From an archaeon (lineage in GTDB: Archaea; AGJL01; Methanococci; Methanococcales; Methanocaldococcaceae), in NCBI GenBank assembly GCA_024278985.1, contig JAJRSC010000017.1:1-55873 (forward strand): a stretch of DNA of 55,873 bases. Reading direction: 5' to 3'. The translations under genes were made by a program, and so were the position numbers. Shown here in pieces: positions 17,069 through 26,274 of the stretch; position 1 is the stretch's first letter, and each line of letters begins with the position of its first letter. The notes beneath the pieces are model-generated. The model did not search any database and was not told the origin of the DNA. It was given only the letters and a program-made list of their open reading frames with translations.

Positions 17069-17620
17069 TTGTTAGATTTATCACACTTTCTTATAAACTT
17101 TTCCTATCCAGGAGATTATGGTTTAAAAATTGATGAAGAAATTGATGAATATATAACCTCAAAAATATGTTTTTCTACCCATTTATCAACTCATATAGAT
17201 TATCCTAAACATGTTCATCTTAAAAATAATAATATTGATGGAGAAATTATTAAAGGTTTAGGATATTGTGTAGAGCTAAAAAACTTAAATAATATTCCTG
17301 AGGATGTTGAGATTCTCCTTATATATACAGGATACTCTAAATATTGGGGAAAAAAGGAATATTTCAAATTTTGTCCTAAAATTGACATAACAAAACTTAT
17401 AAACAAAAATATAAAATGTGTAGGAATTGATGCCTGTACTATTGGAGATTTTGAAGAGCATTATCTTTTATTATCAAACAATATATTAATAATTGAAAAT
17501 TTAAACTCTAATTTAAAGAAATTAATTAATAAAAGATTTCATTTTTTAGGTGTTCCTTTAAAAATTAAAGATGTCGATGCTTCTCCAATAAGATGCTTAG
17601 TTATTAAAATTTATGGTTAG
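17069..17620 (+). CDS. Cyclase/kynurenine-formamidase-family metal hydrolase
   Basis: A 183-residue protein of the cyclase family (PF04199, KynB-like). The metal-binding pattern HxxTHxDxPxH is visible as STHLSTHIDYPKH near residues 37-49. The family hydrolyses amides or lactones; the substrate here is unknown, and tryptophan degradation is unlikely in an autotrophic methanogen. The start is TTG at 17069, positioned 4 bases after GGTGA; the nearby ATG at 17058 is out of frame. It stands alone between the coiled-coil gene (divergent) and hmd. Confidence 0.75.
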   Translation: MLDLSHFLINFSYPGDYGLKIDEEIDEYITSKICFSTHLSTHIDYPKHVHLKNNNIDGEIIKGLGYCVELKNLNNIPEDVEILLIYTGYSKYWGKKEYFKFCPKIDITKLINKNIKCVGIDACTIGDFEEHYLLLSNNILIIENLNSNLKKLINKRFHFLGVPLKIKDVDASPIRCLVIKIYG

Positions 17621-17662
17621 TCATATAATATTTTTTAATAGTTATTAATATTTGAAACAAAT

Positions 17663-17677
17663 CGAAAAATATATTAT
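17663..17677 (+). promoter_or_regulatory. Promoter of hmd (BRE plus TATA box)
   Basis: CGAAAAAT followed by ATATATTA forms a BRE/TATA pair about 60-70 bases before the hmd start, giving a leader of about 35-40 bases. The CGAAAA element also precedes the rubrerythrin and rpl12 TATA boxes in this window, so it is the local BRE form. Confidence 0.55.
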
Positions 17678-17734
17678 ACAGATTATACAGTAAAAATAAA
17701 TAAATAATATAGAAAATTCTAAGGTGAGCTAAAT

Positions 17735-18769
17735 ATGAAATTGGCAGTTTTAGGAATTGGATGTTACAGAACCCATGTAGCTGCAGGAATAACTAACTTT
17801 ATGAGAGCATGTCAAGTTGCTAAAGAAGTAAATAAACCAGAAATAGCTTTAACCCACTCATCTATAACAATGGCTGCAGAATTAAAATATTTAACTGATG
17901 CATTTGATAAAGTTGTAGTTTCAGACCCATGTTTTAAAGAAAATCCTGGATTGGTAATTATTGATGAATTTTCTCCAGAAGAAGTTATGGAAGCTCATTT
18001 AAATGGAAATCCTGAAAGTATTATGCCAAAAATTAGAGAAGTAGTTAAAGCTAAAGCTAAAGAATTACCAAAACCACCAAAAGCTTGTATTCATTTTGTC
18101 CATCCAGAAGATTTAGGTTTTGAAATAGCAGAAAATGATAAAGAAGCAGTTGAAGATGCAGATGTTATATTAACATGGCTACCAAAAGGTAAAAAACAAC
18201 CAGATATTATTAAAAACTTTGTTGATGCAATTCCAGAAGGGGCGATAATAACTCATGCATGTACAATTCCAACAGTTAAATTTGCCAAAATATTAAAAGA
18301 AGACTTTGGTAGAAAAGATTTAAATGTAACTTCTTACCACCCAGGATGTGTTCCTGAAATGAAAGGACAAGTTTATATTGCTGAAGGATATGCTACAGAA
18401 GAAGCATTAAATAAACTTTATGAATTAGCTAAAAAAGCAAGAGGAAATGCTTATAAACTACCTGCTGATTTAATAAGCCCTGTTTGTGATATGGGTTCAG
18501 CAGTTACTGCTGTTGTTTATGCTGGTTTATTAGCCTATAGAGATGCTGTAACTAAAATATTAGGAGCTCCAGCTGATTTTGCTCAAATGATGGCTGAAGA
18601 ATCCTTAGAGAAATTATTAAAACTAATGAAGAGTAAAGGAATCTCCAATATGGAAGAAGTTTTAAATCCAGCTGCTTTATTAGGAACTGCTGACAGTATG
18701 TGCTTCGGACCATTAGAAGATATATTACCAACAGCTTTAAAAGTTTTAGAAAAATATAAAAAGGAATAA
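17735..18769 (+). CDS. hmd: H2-forming methylene-H4MPT dehydrogenase ([Fe]-hydrogenase)
   Basis: A 344-residue enzyme that reversibly reduces methenyl- to methylene-tetrahydromethanopterin with H2, using the iron-guanylylpyridinol cofactor, in the CO2-to-methane pathway. The key residues are in their known places: Cys176 (THACTIPT), the iron ligand, and His14 (YRTHVAAG), the catalytic base. The Rossmann start LAVLGIGCYRTH binds the guanylyl part. Codon choice is that of a highly expressed gene. GGTGAGCTAAAT precedes the ATG. hcg cofactor genes are not in this window. Confidence 0.97.
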   Translation: MKLAVLGIGCYRTHVAAGITNFMRACQVAKEVNKPEIALTHSSITMAAELKYLTDAFDKVVVSDPCFKENPGLVIIDEFSPEEVMEAHLNGNPESIMPKIREVVKAKAKELPKPPKACIHFVHPEDLGFEIAENDKEAVEDADVILTWLPKGKKQPDIIKNFVDAIPEGAIITHACTIPTVKFAKILKEDFGRKDLNVTSYHPGCVPEMKGQVYIAEGYATEEALNKLYELAKKARGNAYKLPADLISPVCDMGSAVTAVVYAGLLAYRDAVTKILGAPADFAQMMAEESLEKLLKLMKSKGISNMEEVLNPAALLGTADSMCFGPLEDILPTALKVLEKYKKE

Positions 18770-18818
18770 ATATATAAATATTCTTTAAACTATTTTTCTC
18801 AATTTTTATAATTTTTTA

Positions 18819-18833
18819 GAAAATTATATATAT
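18819..18833 (+). promoter_or_regulatory. Promoter of the uL1-uL10-P1 operon
   Basis: GAAAATTATATATATT matches an archaeal BRE/TATA element and lies about 75-90 bases before the uL1 start, predicting a leader of roughly 50 bases. The ribosome site AGGAGGAGAAAGT immediately before ATG 18908 is very strong. Confidence 0.5.
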
Positions 18834-18907
18834 TTGAAAGCTATTTTTATAGGATTTATAATTTTATTGTCTCTATTTTTGAAACACTTAAAGTAGGAGG
18901 AGAAAGT

Positions 18908-19567
18908 ATGGACAGAGAAGCAATATTAAAAGCAGTGAAGGAGGCTCGCCAAAAGGCGAAGCCGAGAAACTTCACACAATCATTTGAATTTATTGCTACA
19001 TTAAAAGAAATAGACATGAAAAAACCAGAAAATAGAATTAAGGCAGAAGTTGTTCTTCCTCATGGTAGAGGAAAACCTGCAAGAATAGCGGTAGTTGGTA
19101 CAGGAGATTTAATAAAACAGGCAGAAGAATTAGGATTAACTGCAATAAGAAAAGAACAAATTGAAGAATTAGGTAAAAATAAAAGAGAATTAAGAAAATT
19201 AGCTAAAAATCATGATTTCTTCATTGCCCAGGCAGATTTAATGCCATTAATTGGTAGATACTGGGGGGTTATATTAGGGCCAAGAGGTAAGATGCCTAAA
19301 CCAGTTCCAGCAAATGCAAATATAAAACCATTAGTTGAAAGATTAAAAAAGACAGTTGTTATAAATACAAGAGACAAACCATATTTCCAAGTTTTAGTTG
19401 GAAATGAGAAAATGACTGATGAGCAAATTGTTGATAATATAGAAGCAGTATTAAATGTTGTTGCACAAAAATATGAAAAAGGACTCTATCATATTAAAGA
19501 TGCTTATGTAAAATTAACAATGGGTCCTGCTGTTAAAATTGAAAAAGAAACTAAAAAGAAAAAATAA
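18908..19567 (+). CDS. rpl1: Ribosomal protein uL1
   Basis: A 219-residue uL1 with the conserved segment [13 protein letters not shown] (about residues 134-146) and a Lys-rich C-terminus. It forms the mobile L1 stalk on 23S rRNA and in methanococci also represses its own operon. The first 25 codons contain a GC-rich hairpin (separate entry) that fits the mRNA copy of the L1 binding site. It heads the uL1-uL10-P1 operon, with 33 bases to the next gene. Confidence 0.97.
   Translation: MDREAILKAVKEARQKAKPRNFTQSFEFIATLKEIDMKKPENRIKAEVVLPHGRGKPARIAVVGTGDLIKQAEELGLTAIRKEQIEELGKNKRELRKLAKNHDFFIAQADLMPLIGRYWGVILGPRGKMPKPVPANANIKPLVERLKKTVVINTRDKPYFQVLVGNEKMTDEQIVDNIEAVLNVVAQKYEKGLYHIKDAYVKLTMGPAVKIEKETKKKK
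18935..18975 (+). promoter_or_regulatory. Probable L1 autoregulatory mRNA hairpin inside the uL1 gene
   Basis: The outer stem GTGAAG (18935-18940) pairs exactly with CTTCAC (18970-18975). An asymmetric internal loop (GA on one side, GAGAAA on the other) separates it from an inner stem GGC/GCC and CGCC/GGCG closed by AAAA. The stretch is far more GC-rich than its surroundings and uses rare Arg CGC and Ala GCG codons. In Methanococcus vannielii and relatives, L1 binds a structure mimicking its 23S site about 30 bases inside the coding region; here the stem starts 27 bases after the ATG. Confidence 0.8.
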
Positions 19568-19600
19568 ACAATAATAAATAAATTTTAAAAGGTTGAGAAT

Positions 19601-20611
19601 ATGGAAACCAAAGTTAAGGCTCATGTAGCCCCTTGGAAATTTGAGGAAGTTAAAACATTGAAGGGGCTTATTAAAAGTAAGCCAGTTGTGGCATTAGTAG
19701 ATATGATGGATGTTCCAGCTCCTCAACTTCAAGAGATTAGAGATAAAATTAGAGATAAAGTTAAGCTTAGAATGTCAAGAAATACATTAATAGAAAGAGC
19801 TATAAAAGAAGCTGCTCAAGAATTAAACAATCCAAAACTTGCTGAACTTGCAGATTATATTGAGAGAGGAGCTGCAATATTAGTTACTGATATGAATCCT
19901 TTTAAACTTTACAAGATGTTAGAAGAAAATAAAAGTCCTGCACCTGTAAAGGCTGGACAAATAGCACCTTGTGATATTAAAGTTGAAAAAGGACCTACTG
20001 GAATACCACCAGGACCATTTTTATCAGAATTGAAAAGGGCAGGAATTCCTGCAGCTATAGAAAAAGGTAAAATTGCTATAAAAGAGGATAAAGTTGTTGT
20101 AAAGAAGGGAGAAGTTGTTTCTCAGGATGTTGCAAATGTTTTAAACAAACTTGGAATTAAACCAGTTAAAGTAGGATTAAATATTTTAGCTGTTTATGAA
20201 GATGGAATAATCTACACACCTGAAACTTTAAAAGTAGATGAAGAAAAAATATTATCAGATATTCAGCAAGCATATCAGCATGCAATGAACTTAGCATTTA
20301 ATATTGCATATCCAGCAAAAGAAGTTTTACCATTACTTATACAAAAGGCATTTATCAATGCCAAAGCTGTTGCTGTTGAAGCATGTTATGTTACAAAAGA
20401 TACTGCTGCAGATGTCTTAGGAAAAGCATATGCTCAAGCATTAGCATTAGCATCTAAATTACCAGATGAAGCACTTGATGAAGAAATAAAACAAAAACTT
20501 TCTTCAACTCCTCAACAGGTAGAAACTAAAACAGAAGAGAAAAAAGAAGAAGAGAAGAAGGAAGAGAAGAAAGAGGAAGATGCTGTCAGTGGATTGGCTT
20601 TATTGTTCTAA
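19601..20611 (+). CDS. rpl10: Ribosomal protein uL10 (P0, acidic stalk base)
   Basis: A 336-residue archaeal P0/L10. The N-terminal globular domain binds 23S rRNA ([13 protein letters not shown] is characteristic), the insertion domain contains [10 protein letters not shown], and the long C-terminal helix binds P1 dimers. The tail is the acidic [20 protein letters not shown] hinge with the terminal LLF element that recruits translation GTPases. The start follows AAAGGTTGAGAAT. An internal promoter after this gene may raise P1 output. Confidence 0.97.
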   Translation: METKVKAHVAPWKFEEVKTLKGLIKSKPVVALVDMMDVPAPQLQEIRDKIRDKVKLRMSRNTLIERAIKEAAQELNNPKLAELADYIERGAAILVTDMNPFKLYKMLEENKSPAPVKAGQIAPCDIKVEKGPTGIPPGPFLSELKRAGIPAAIEKGKIAIKEDKVVVKKGEVVSQDVANVLNKLGIKPVKVGLNILAVYEDGIIYTPETLKVDEEKILSDIQQAYQHAMNLAFNIAYPAKEVLPLLIQKAFINAKAVAVEACYVTKDTAADVLGKAYAQALALASKLPDEALDEEIKQKLSSTPQQVETKTEEKKEEEKKEEKKEEDAVSGLALLF

Positions 20612-20628
20612 CCGAAAATTATATATAA
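20612..20628 (+). promoter_or_regulatory. Internal promoter before the P1 (L12) gene
   Basis: CCGAAAAT followed by TTATATATAA starts immediately after the uL10 stop codon, giving a near-ideal BRE/TATA pair about 85 bases upstream of the P1 start. It would allow extra P1 transcripts, as needed because several P1 dimers bind each uL10. Confidence 0.6.
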
Positions 20629-20705
20629 TGTTTTTATAGATATTGAAACCTAAAATATTTTCTTAAATTTAATATATAAAATATGAAACACATGGAGGTG
20701 TAAAA

Positions 20706-21014
20706 ATGGAATATATATATGCAGCTTTATTATTACATGCAGCAGGAAAAGAAATAAATGAAGAAAACTTAAAGGCAGTTTTATCTGCTGCAGGAGTAGA
20801 AGTTGATGAGGCAAGAATTAAGGCATTAGTTGCAGGATTAGAAGGAGTAGATATAGATGAAGCAATAGCTAATGCAGCAATGCCAGTTGCAGCTGCACCT
20901 GTAGCTGCACCTGCTGCAGGAGAAGAAGAGAAGAAAGAAGAAGAGAAAAAAGAAGAGAAAAAAGAGGAAGATATTGGAGCAGCTGCTGCTGGATTGGCAG
21001 CTTTATTTGGATAA
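20706..21014 (+). CDS. rpl12: Ribosomal protein P1 (archaeal L12)
   Basis: A 102-residue acidic stalk protein. The N-terminal dimerisation helices (residues 1-60) start [20 protein letters not shown]; an Ala/Pro hinge and a charged [16 protein letters not shown] segment follow, ending in GLAALFG, the GTPase-contacting tail also present at the end of uL10. The ribosome site GGAGGTG lies 5 bases before the ATG. The gene ends 12 bases inside the convergent nucleotidyltransferase gene. Confidence 0.97.
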   Translation: MEYIYAALLLHAAGKEINEENLKAVLSAAGVEVDEARIKALVAGLEGVDIDEAIANAAMPVAAAPVAAPAAGEEEKKEEEKKEEKKEEDIGAAAAGLAALFG

Positions 21015-21995
21015 ATCCTTTAACTTTATATATTCATTAATAGCTTCCCTTGTAGTTCCAACTACAACTCTTTTATAATCGTTATTTACTAATTCTAATT
21101 TTCCTCTAACAACTATTTTTTCTCCTTTAAATGCTTGTCCTGAATATGTATGTGTAAAAGAAACAACTTCTTTTATGCTATCATCATTATAACATTCTAT
21201 TTTATAAACTGCAGGATTATCAAAAATAAATGAATCATCTAAAACTTCTCCTTCAATCTTAATAAATCCTAAATTTTTATATTTTGTTCCATATTTTTCT
21301 TTTATATCTTTATATTCTCTTACATATAGTAAATCAAACATTGTATTATCAATAACTCCCCTGTTGTATTTTCTTTTTTCATAAAAAATAAACTCTTTAA
21401 ATGATAACTCATTATTTTTTATTCTCTTTTCATAAGCCTTTTTCCAAAAATCAACTGAGAGAGGATTAATTTTTTTGTCTTCTATTGCTTCTTTTAAGGC
21501 GTATCTTGCTTTATTAAAGTTTTCTCCATAAACAACAAAATCAATATCTGAATTATTAGATGATAAACCTATCAAGAGAGAGCCAGTAACACCCATACTA
21601 TATATTGAAACTCCATAATCTTCTAAAATTAAAGCCAACTTTCTACATTTTTCTTCAAGGGAATTTTTTGGATTATCTATAATTTCCAATAATTTATAAT
21701 TAGGATAATAAACATCTTCAACATCTTCCTTATTTATAGCATGCATAAGAACATCTATATTTTCATCAAAAAATAGATACTTTTTAAAATTATCTTCTAA
21801 AAATTTATATGCTGTTTCTGTATCTGGAATTTTTATATATTTTTTTCCATTAATTTCTCTTATTAATCCTTTAAAGTTTGCTAAGTCATAGGGAACATAT
21901 CTTAAAAAAGCATATATTTTATTTGGAGGATGAACATAAGAATTTACTGCAAAGTATAAACCTTCTATAGTTCTAATAAAATCTCTTATTCTCAT
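21003..21995 (-). CDS. Nucleotidyltransferase-fold protein of unknown role
   Basis: A 330-residue protein with a polymerase-beta-type nucleotidyltransferase motif: GS at 138-139 followed by Asp150 and Asp152 ([21 protein letters not shown] region). N-terminal 100 residues appear to be a winged or RNA-binding module; the C-terminal 100 residues are strand-rich with a possible OB fold (GYGEVL-type segment and [13 protein letters not shown]). No exact family is recognised; a tRNA- or nucleotide-modifying role is possible. Its first 23 bases overlap the end of the tyrA fusion gene, indicating co-translation. Confidence 0.65.
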   Translation of the reverse strand: MRIRDFIRTIEGLYFAVNSYVHPPNKIYAFLRYVPYDLANFKGLIREINGKKYIKIPDTETAYKFLEDNFKKYLFFDENIDVLMHAINKEDVEDVYYPNYKLLEIIDNPKNSLEEKCRKLALILEDYGVSIYSMGVTGSLLIGLSSNNSDIDFVVYGENFNKARYALKEAIEDKKINPLSVDFWKKAYEKRIKNNELSFKEFIFYEKRKYNRGVIDNTMFDLLYVREYKDIKEKYGTKYKNLGFIKIEGEVLDDSFIFDNPAVYKIECYNDDSIKEVVSFTHTYSGQAFKGEKIVVRGKLELVNNDYKRVVVGTTREAINEYIKLKDLSK

Positions 21996-23313
21996 ATCTC
22001 AACTCTCCCCCTATGTTTCTAATTATTTCTATAAACTTGGATTTTAATTTATTTAATTCATCTTTTTTATAGGAGTATATTCTAAATGTTACACTTTTAT
22101 ATCCATTTTTTATTTTATCTCCTTTGTAGATATCTATAATTTCAATATCAAAGATATTTTTTAACAACTCTAATATTATGTTTTCATCAATATTCTCCCT
22201 GAATAAAACAGAGATATCATAATATTTTTTTGGTAAATACTTATCTTTTAACTCCTTTAATTCAGAGTTAAAATAAATTTCACTTCTGAGTAGATTAAAT
22301 TTTTCTTCTTTACCATTTTTTTCTAATATTATATAGTCTCCTTCAACATTTTTTAATATTCCAAAATGTATATTTCCACTTTCTAAGTTTTTAACAGCTA
22401 TCTCTTTATTTATATTCTTCTTTAATCCTTCTATCTCTTTAGATAAAGCAAATAAGGCCTTATCTGAGTAATATATTCCTCTTTTTGCTTCACTACCAAA
22501 GTGTTTGGCAGCATCTTTCATAATCTTAACAAACTCTTCTCTATCTCTCTTTTTAACAATATTACTAATTTTCATAGCTTCATTTAAAAAAGTGTTATTA
22601 ATTTCCTCAATCCTTGGATTGAACATTTGTATATCTGCATATAAATAAGGATTTTGTCCTATAATTCTTCCAATGATAGAAAGCATAAGTTCATATATTG
22701 GAGATGCAAATTCTCTTGATTTTTTTATATCAACATTTAACTCTTTTAATGTAGATGCTAAAGATATAAAAGTAAAATGTGTTAAACCTTGAACAACTCC
22801 CATAATTTTATCATGCTCCTCAGGAGAAATAATAATAATCCTTGCCCCTTCTTCTTTTAAAAGATTATAAAGCCAATTAAACCACCTACTCTCCATATGT
22901 TTTTTAGAAGGAGTTAAAATAACTACTTGCCTCTCAAATGAGGGTGCAGTTGGCCCAAACATTGGATGAGTGGGAATAACAGTTACACCTTCTTTAGCAT
23001 ACTTTTCCATTGTTTTAGAAGGAATCTCTTTTATAGATGTTACATCCATTAATAAACAGCCCTTTCTAACATGGGGAGCAATCTCTTTAATAACTCTCTC
23101 AGTAACATTTATGGGAACAGAAACAATAACTACATCTCCCTCTTTTGCTGCTTTAATGTTATCATTTGTAAATTTAACTTTTAACTCCTCCTCTACTTTT
23201 TTTCCTTTTTCAACATCTCTCCCAGTTACAATAACATCAAATCCTTTATTTTTAAAAAATCTTGCTAACCACTTCCCTAATCCATCAGTTCCTCCAATAA
23301 TAGAAATTTTCAT
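21973..23313 (-). CDS. tyrA: Prephenate dehydrogenase TyrA with C-terminal extension
   Basis: A 446-residue protein. Residues 1-275 form the NAD(P)-binding prephenate dehydrogenase of tyrosine synthesis: ISIIGGTDGLGKWLARF, the PTHPMFGPTAPSF substrate loop and the helical dimer domain. Residues about 280-446 are extra; they contain a helix region, a small beta unit (SGNIHFGILKNVEGDYIILE) and a C-terminal segment like the ferredoxin-fold anticodon-binding/PheT-type domain (KNGYKSVTFRIYSY). ATG at 23313 was chosen because GTGAGAAAA lies directly before it; the longer frame would run into the upstream protease gene. Confidence 0.85.
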   Translation of the reverse strand: MKISIIGGTDGLGKWLARFFKNKGFDVIVTGRDVEKGKKVEEELKVKFTNDNIKAAKEGDVVIVSVPINVTERVIKEIAPHVRKGCLLMDVTSIKEIPSKTMEKYAKEGVTVIPTHPMFGPTAPSFERQVVILTPSKKHMESRWFNWLYNLLKEEGARIIIISPEEHDKIMGVVQGLTHFTFISLASTLKELNVDIKKSREFASPIYELMLSIIGRIIGQNPYLYADIQMFNPRIEEINNTFLNEAMKISNIVKKRDREEFVKIMKDAAKHFGSEAKRGIYYSDKALFALSKEIEGLKKNINKEIAVKNLESGNIHFGILKNVEGDYIILEKNGKEEKFNLLRSEIYFNSELKELKDKYLPKKYYDISVLFRENIDENIILELLKNIFDIEIIDIYKGDKIKNGYKSVTFRIYSYKKDELNKLKSKFIEIIRNIGGELRYENKRFY

Positions 23314-23324
23314 TTTTCTCACTT

Positions 23325-23897
23325 TTATAAGATAATCCCTGGGAACATCATTATTATAAATAATGGAATAGCTACCACTACCCATATTAGTGGATTCCAA
23401 AGTATAACCTTGGAACCATCAAAGGGAGGTATTGGAATCATATTAAATCCAGCTAAATAAAAATTAATATATGCCCCAAATATTCCCAAAAAATGTAATG
23501 ATGTTGATATATTTGCTAATATTAAAAAAATAATTGCTAAACCAACATTAGTTAATGGCCCAGCTAAGGCAATTATACCACTTTCTTCAGGAGTTAAATA
23601 ATCTTTATAAATATATACAGCTCCAGGGGCTATAAAAGTAAATTTTAATATGATTTTTAATATTAAAGCAATTAATAAACCTTCATACCATGCTCTAAAC
23701 TCACTATATGCTCCAAAATATCTGGCAACAAATCTATGCATTAACTCATGAAATATAAACCCACTACCCACTGCAATTAAAGCAATAATAATATTTGACA
23801 AAGTTAAATATGGATAGGCAAAAATAATAGATATAATAATAACAGATACTAATAAATCAATTATTTCTCTTTGTGAAAATTTATATATATTACTCAT
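23325..23897 (-). CDS. Membrane M50-family site-2-type metalloprotease
   Basis: A 190-residue integral membrane protein with four to six hydrophobic segments. The zinc site is HELMH (His50, Glu51, His54), and the third ligand is the Asp of IPIPPFDGSK (Asp160). This small form, without PDZ or CBS domains, belongs to the intramembrane protease group represented by the M. jannaschii S2P structure. The substrate is unknown. The start follows AGGTGCTTAAATT; the stop is 11 bases before the tyrA ATG. Confidence 0.88.
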   Translation of the reverse strand: MSNIYKFSQREIIDLLVSVIIISIIFAYPYLTLSNIIIALIAVGSGFIFHELMHRFVARYFGAYSEFRAWYEGLLIALILKIILKFTFIAPGAVYIYKDYLTPEESGIIALAGPLTNVGLAIIFLILANISTSLHFLGIFGAYINFYLAGFNMIPIPPFDGSKVILWNPLIWVVVAIPLFIIMMFPGIIL

Positions 23898-23912
23898 AAT
23901 TTAAGCACCTCT

Positions 23913-26240
23913 TTATTTATATTCTGCAGTTAAAACTTCTCTAATTTTCTTAGCTCTTTCTTTTCCAACACCTTCAACTTCCATTAATTCCTCTTCTTTT
24001 GCAGTAAATACTCTCTCAACTGTCTTAAAATGCTTTAATAAATTTTTAGCCAAAGCACCTCCAACATCTGGAAGTGACTGAACAATAAATTCCTGTCTTT
24101 CTTTTAAAGATAAAGGCTTTTTTCCAGTTCTTATTATTATTGGTCTTTTCTCTTTTATCTGTTCCTTTTCAGCTATTTTTAAAATATAGTTTATAGTTTC
24201 ATTTATATCTTTTGTAAATATTATAGGTATTCCAAAATCTAAGATAACTGTTAAAATAGCACCAATAATTGCATTTTCATGTAATCTTTTTTTATAGTCA
24301 CCTTCAATTATTAAAATAGGTTTTTCATAATGATTTTTTAAACTTTTTAATTGATTAAATAATCTCTTATCTATAATAGACTCTATAAAATCATCCCCTG
24401 TTTTTCTTTCAATAACTACCCTATCACTTACAACATAATCACCAATTTCTAAAGATTTTATTTCAACATCTACCCCTTTCTCTAAAAAATACTTTGCAAT
24501 TCCCTTTTCTCTTACATCTACAACAATTTTTATATTTTTTATATTTTTGTTATTGTTATTCTTAGTTTCCTTCTCTTTTTCATCTTTTTTTATATTCTTA
24601 CTTTTTTCCTCAGCTAATTTTAAGAAATCTAATATTGTTTTTGGTTTTTTAGTTTCTTCCTTAGGAGTCTCTTTTTTTTCATTTTCAACTTTTTTTATTT
24701 CTACTATCTCAACCTTATCTCCTTCCAACTCTACAATTTTACCATATTTTTCTTCAAGTTTCTTTTTAGCAGTATTACATATAACTCTTAATATTTTTTT
24801 CATTTCTCTCTCTTTATAAAGAGCAGCTCTATAATAAGCTTCATCAGTTGTCCCTTTGGCTATAAGGACATAACAAACTCCTCCCTCTCCTCTCATTGCT
24901 CGACCTCTTCTTTGAATTAACCTAATCTCTGAAGGTACAGGCTCATAAAATATTATATAATTCACTGCTGGAATATCTATTCCTTCCTCTGAGACACTTG
25001 TAGAAACTAAAACATTACCCTCTTCTTCAAATTTTTTAATAGCTTCTATTTGTTCCTTTTGACTCATTCCTTTTCCATCTCTCCCAGCTTGACCAATAAA
25101 TTTAATTGCTTTGATATTTTCTTTCTGTAGGAGATTAACAATTTTATCAACAGTTGCCCTGTATTGTGTAAAAATAATTATTTTTTCATCCTTATTTCTC
25201 TCTAAAATTTTTTTTACTAATTCCAAAACTTTATTTAACTTTGGATGTTCTATTTTTATAAGTTTTAGATATTCAACAGCTCTCCTAATTTTTTCATCTT
25301 CTAAAATAGATTTTGCTGATTTACTTCTCTGTTCATTTAATTTTTCTATATAGTTGATAAAAATATCTTTCCCCTGACTTTCTAATAGCTCTTTACCATG
25401 CATTAACTTTAATACCTCTGAACAAACTCTAATTAAATAATACTTTATATTATCATCATAAGCAAATAATTTTGGCTGTAATTCTAATAAATCTGTTTTT
25501 GTAACTTGTATTGAATTAATTGCTCCATACTCTTTTAAAAATTTTAATCTTTCTTTTATAGCTTCATTAATAAGTTTTAAAGCTTTTTCAAATGGTTTAG
25601 GAAGTTCAACCCTTACAGGAATTAACTTAACTTTTGCAATATACTGCTTAACATCTTTATCATATTCATCTCTCAACTCAATATGTTTAATACCTAAGTT
25701 CTCACAAATTTCCATAACTTTATCAACATCTGCCCCTGGAGATGCTGTTAAAGCTAAAACATGACACTTATCTTTAAAATTTTTTGCTACAAAAGCATAG
25801 GCATGATTTCCAACTGTATGATGAGCTTCATCAGCAATAAATAAAACAAAATCATCTGGATTAATTCTTTTTGCTATTAAATCATTTTCTATAACCTGAG
25901 GAGTAGCAACTATTATTTTTGCCTTTTTATATAATGTTTCCCTTTTTTTAGGAGGAATTTTTCCAGTTATTGCTATTATTTCATCTTCATTGAAATTTAA
26001 TATTTCTTTGAGTCTTTTACAATGCTGCTCTACCAGAGGCCTTGTTGGTGCTAAAATTAAAACTTTACCATCTTTTTTAGATAAAATTCCTGCTATAACT
26101 AAAATAGCAATTGCTGTCTTCCCTAATCCTGTTGGAATAACACATAAAGTATTTTTTTTTAAAGCATTAGCTGCTATCAGCTGCTGATATAATCTTGCCT
26201 CTAACTTGTTTGGTTTTATTAATGGATGTTCTATATACAT
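23913..26240 (-). CDS. hef: Hef: SF2 helicase fused to XPF/FANCM-type nuclease
   Basis: A protein of about 775 residues. The N-terminal two-thirds is an SF2 helicase of the FANCM class: VIPTGLGKTAIAILV (Walker A, near residue 35-48), ADEAHHTVGNHA (DEAH box), and motif VI QRRGRAMRG. A charged linker near 535-570 follows, then the nuclease core with ERKTGDDFIESI and a C-terminal helix-hairpin-helix tandem (LPDVGGALAKNLLKHF, GVGKERAKKI). It processes stalled replication forks. The nuclease core appears intact. An upstream in-frame ATG (26255) lacks a ribosome site, so ATG 26240 is preferred. Confidence 0.93.
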   Translation of the reverse strand: MYIEHPLIKPNKLEARLYQQLIAANALKKNTLCVIPTGLGKTAIAILVIAGILSKKDGKVLILAPTRPLVEQHCKRLKEILNFNEDEIIAITGKIPPKKRETLYKKAKIIVATPQVIENDLIAKRINPDDFVLFIADEAHHTVGNHAYAFVAKNFKDKCHVLALTASPGADVDKVMEICENLGIKHIELRDEYDKDVKQYIAKVKLIPVRVELPKPFEKALKLINEAIKERLKFLKEYGAINSIQVTKTDLLELQPKLFAYDDNIKYYLIRVCSEVLKLMHGKELLESQGKDIFINYIEKLNEQRSKSAKSILEDEKIRRAVEYLKLIKIEHPKLNKVLELVKKILERNKDEKIIIFTQYRATVDKIVNLLQKENIKAIKFIGQAGRDGKGMSQKEQIEAIKKFEEEGNVLVSTSVSEEGIDIPAVNYIIFYEPVPSEIRLIQRRGRAMRGEGGVCYVLIAKGTTDEAYYRAALYKEREMKKILRVICNTAKKKLEEKYGKIVELEGDKVEIVEIKKVENEKKETPKEETKKPKTILDFLKLAEEKSKNIKKDEKEKETKNNNNKNIKNIKIVVDVREKGIAKYFLEKGVDVEIKSLEIGDYVVSDRVVIERKTGDDFIESIIDKRLFNQLKSLKNHYEKPILIIEGDYKKRLHENAIIGAILTVILDFGIPIIFTKDINETINYILKIAEKEQIKEKRPIIIRTGKKPLSLKERQEFIVQSLPDVGGALAKNLLKHFKTVERVFTAKEEELMEVEGVGKERAKKIREVLTAEYK

Positions 26241-26274
26241 AATTATCAAACTCATTATTTAAAATTTTAAATAA

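Noticed and set aside
23314-23400. 29-residue N-terminal extension of TyrA
   Set aside because: It overlaps the M50 protease gene in another frame, looks non-coding, and a GTGAG site directly precedes ATG 23313.
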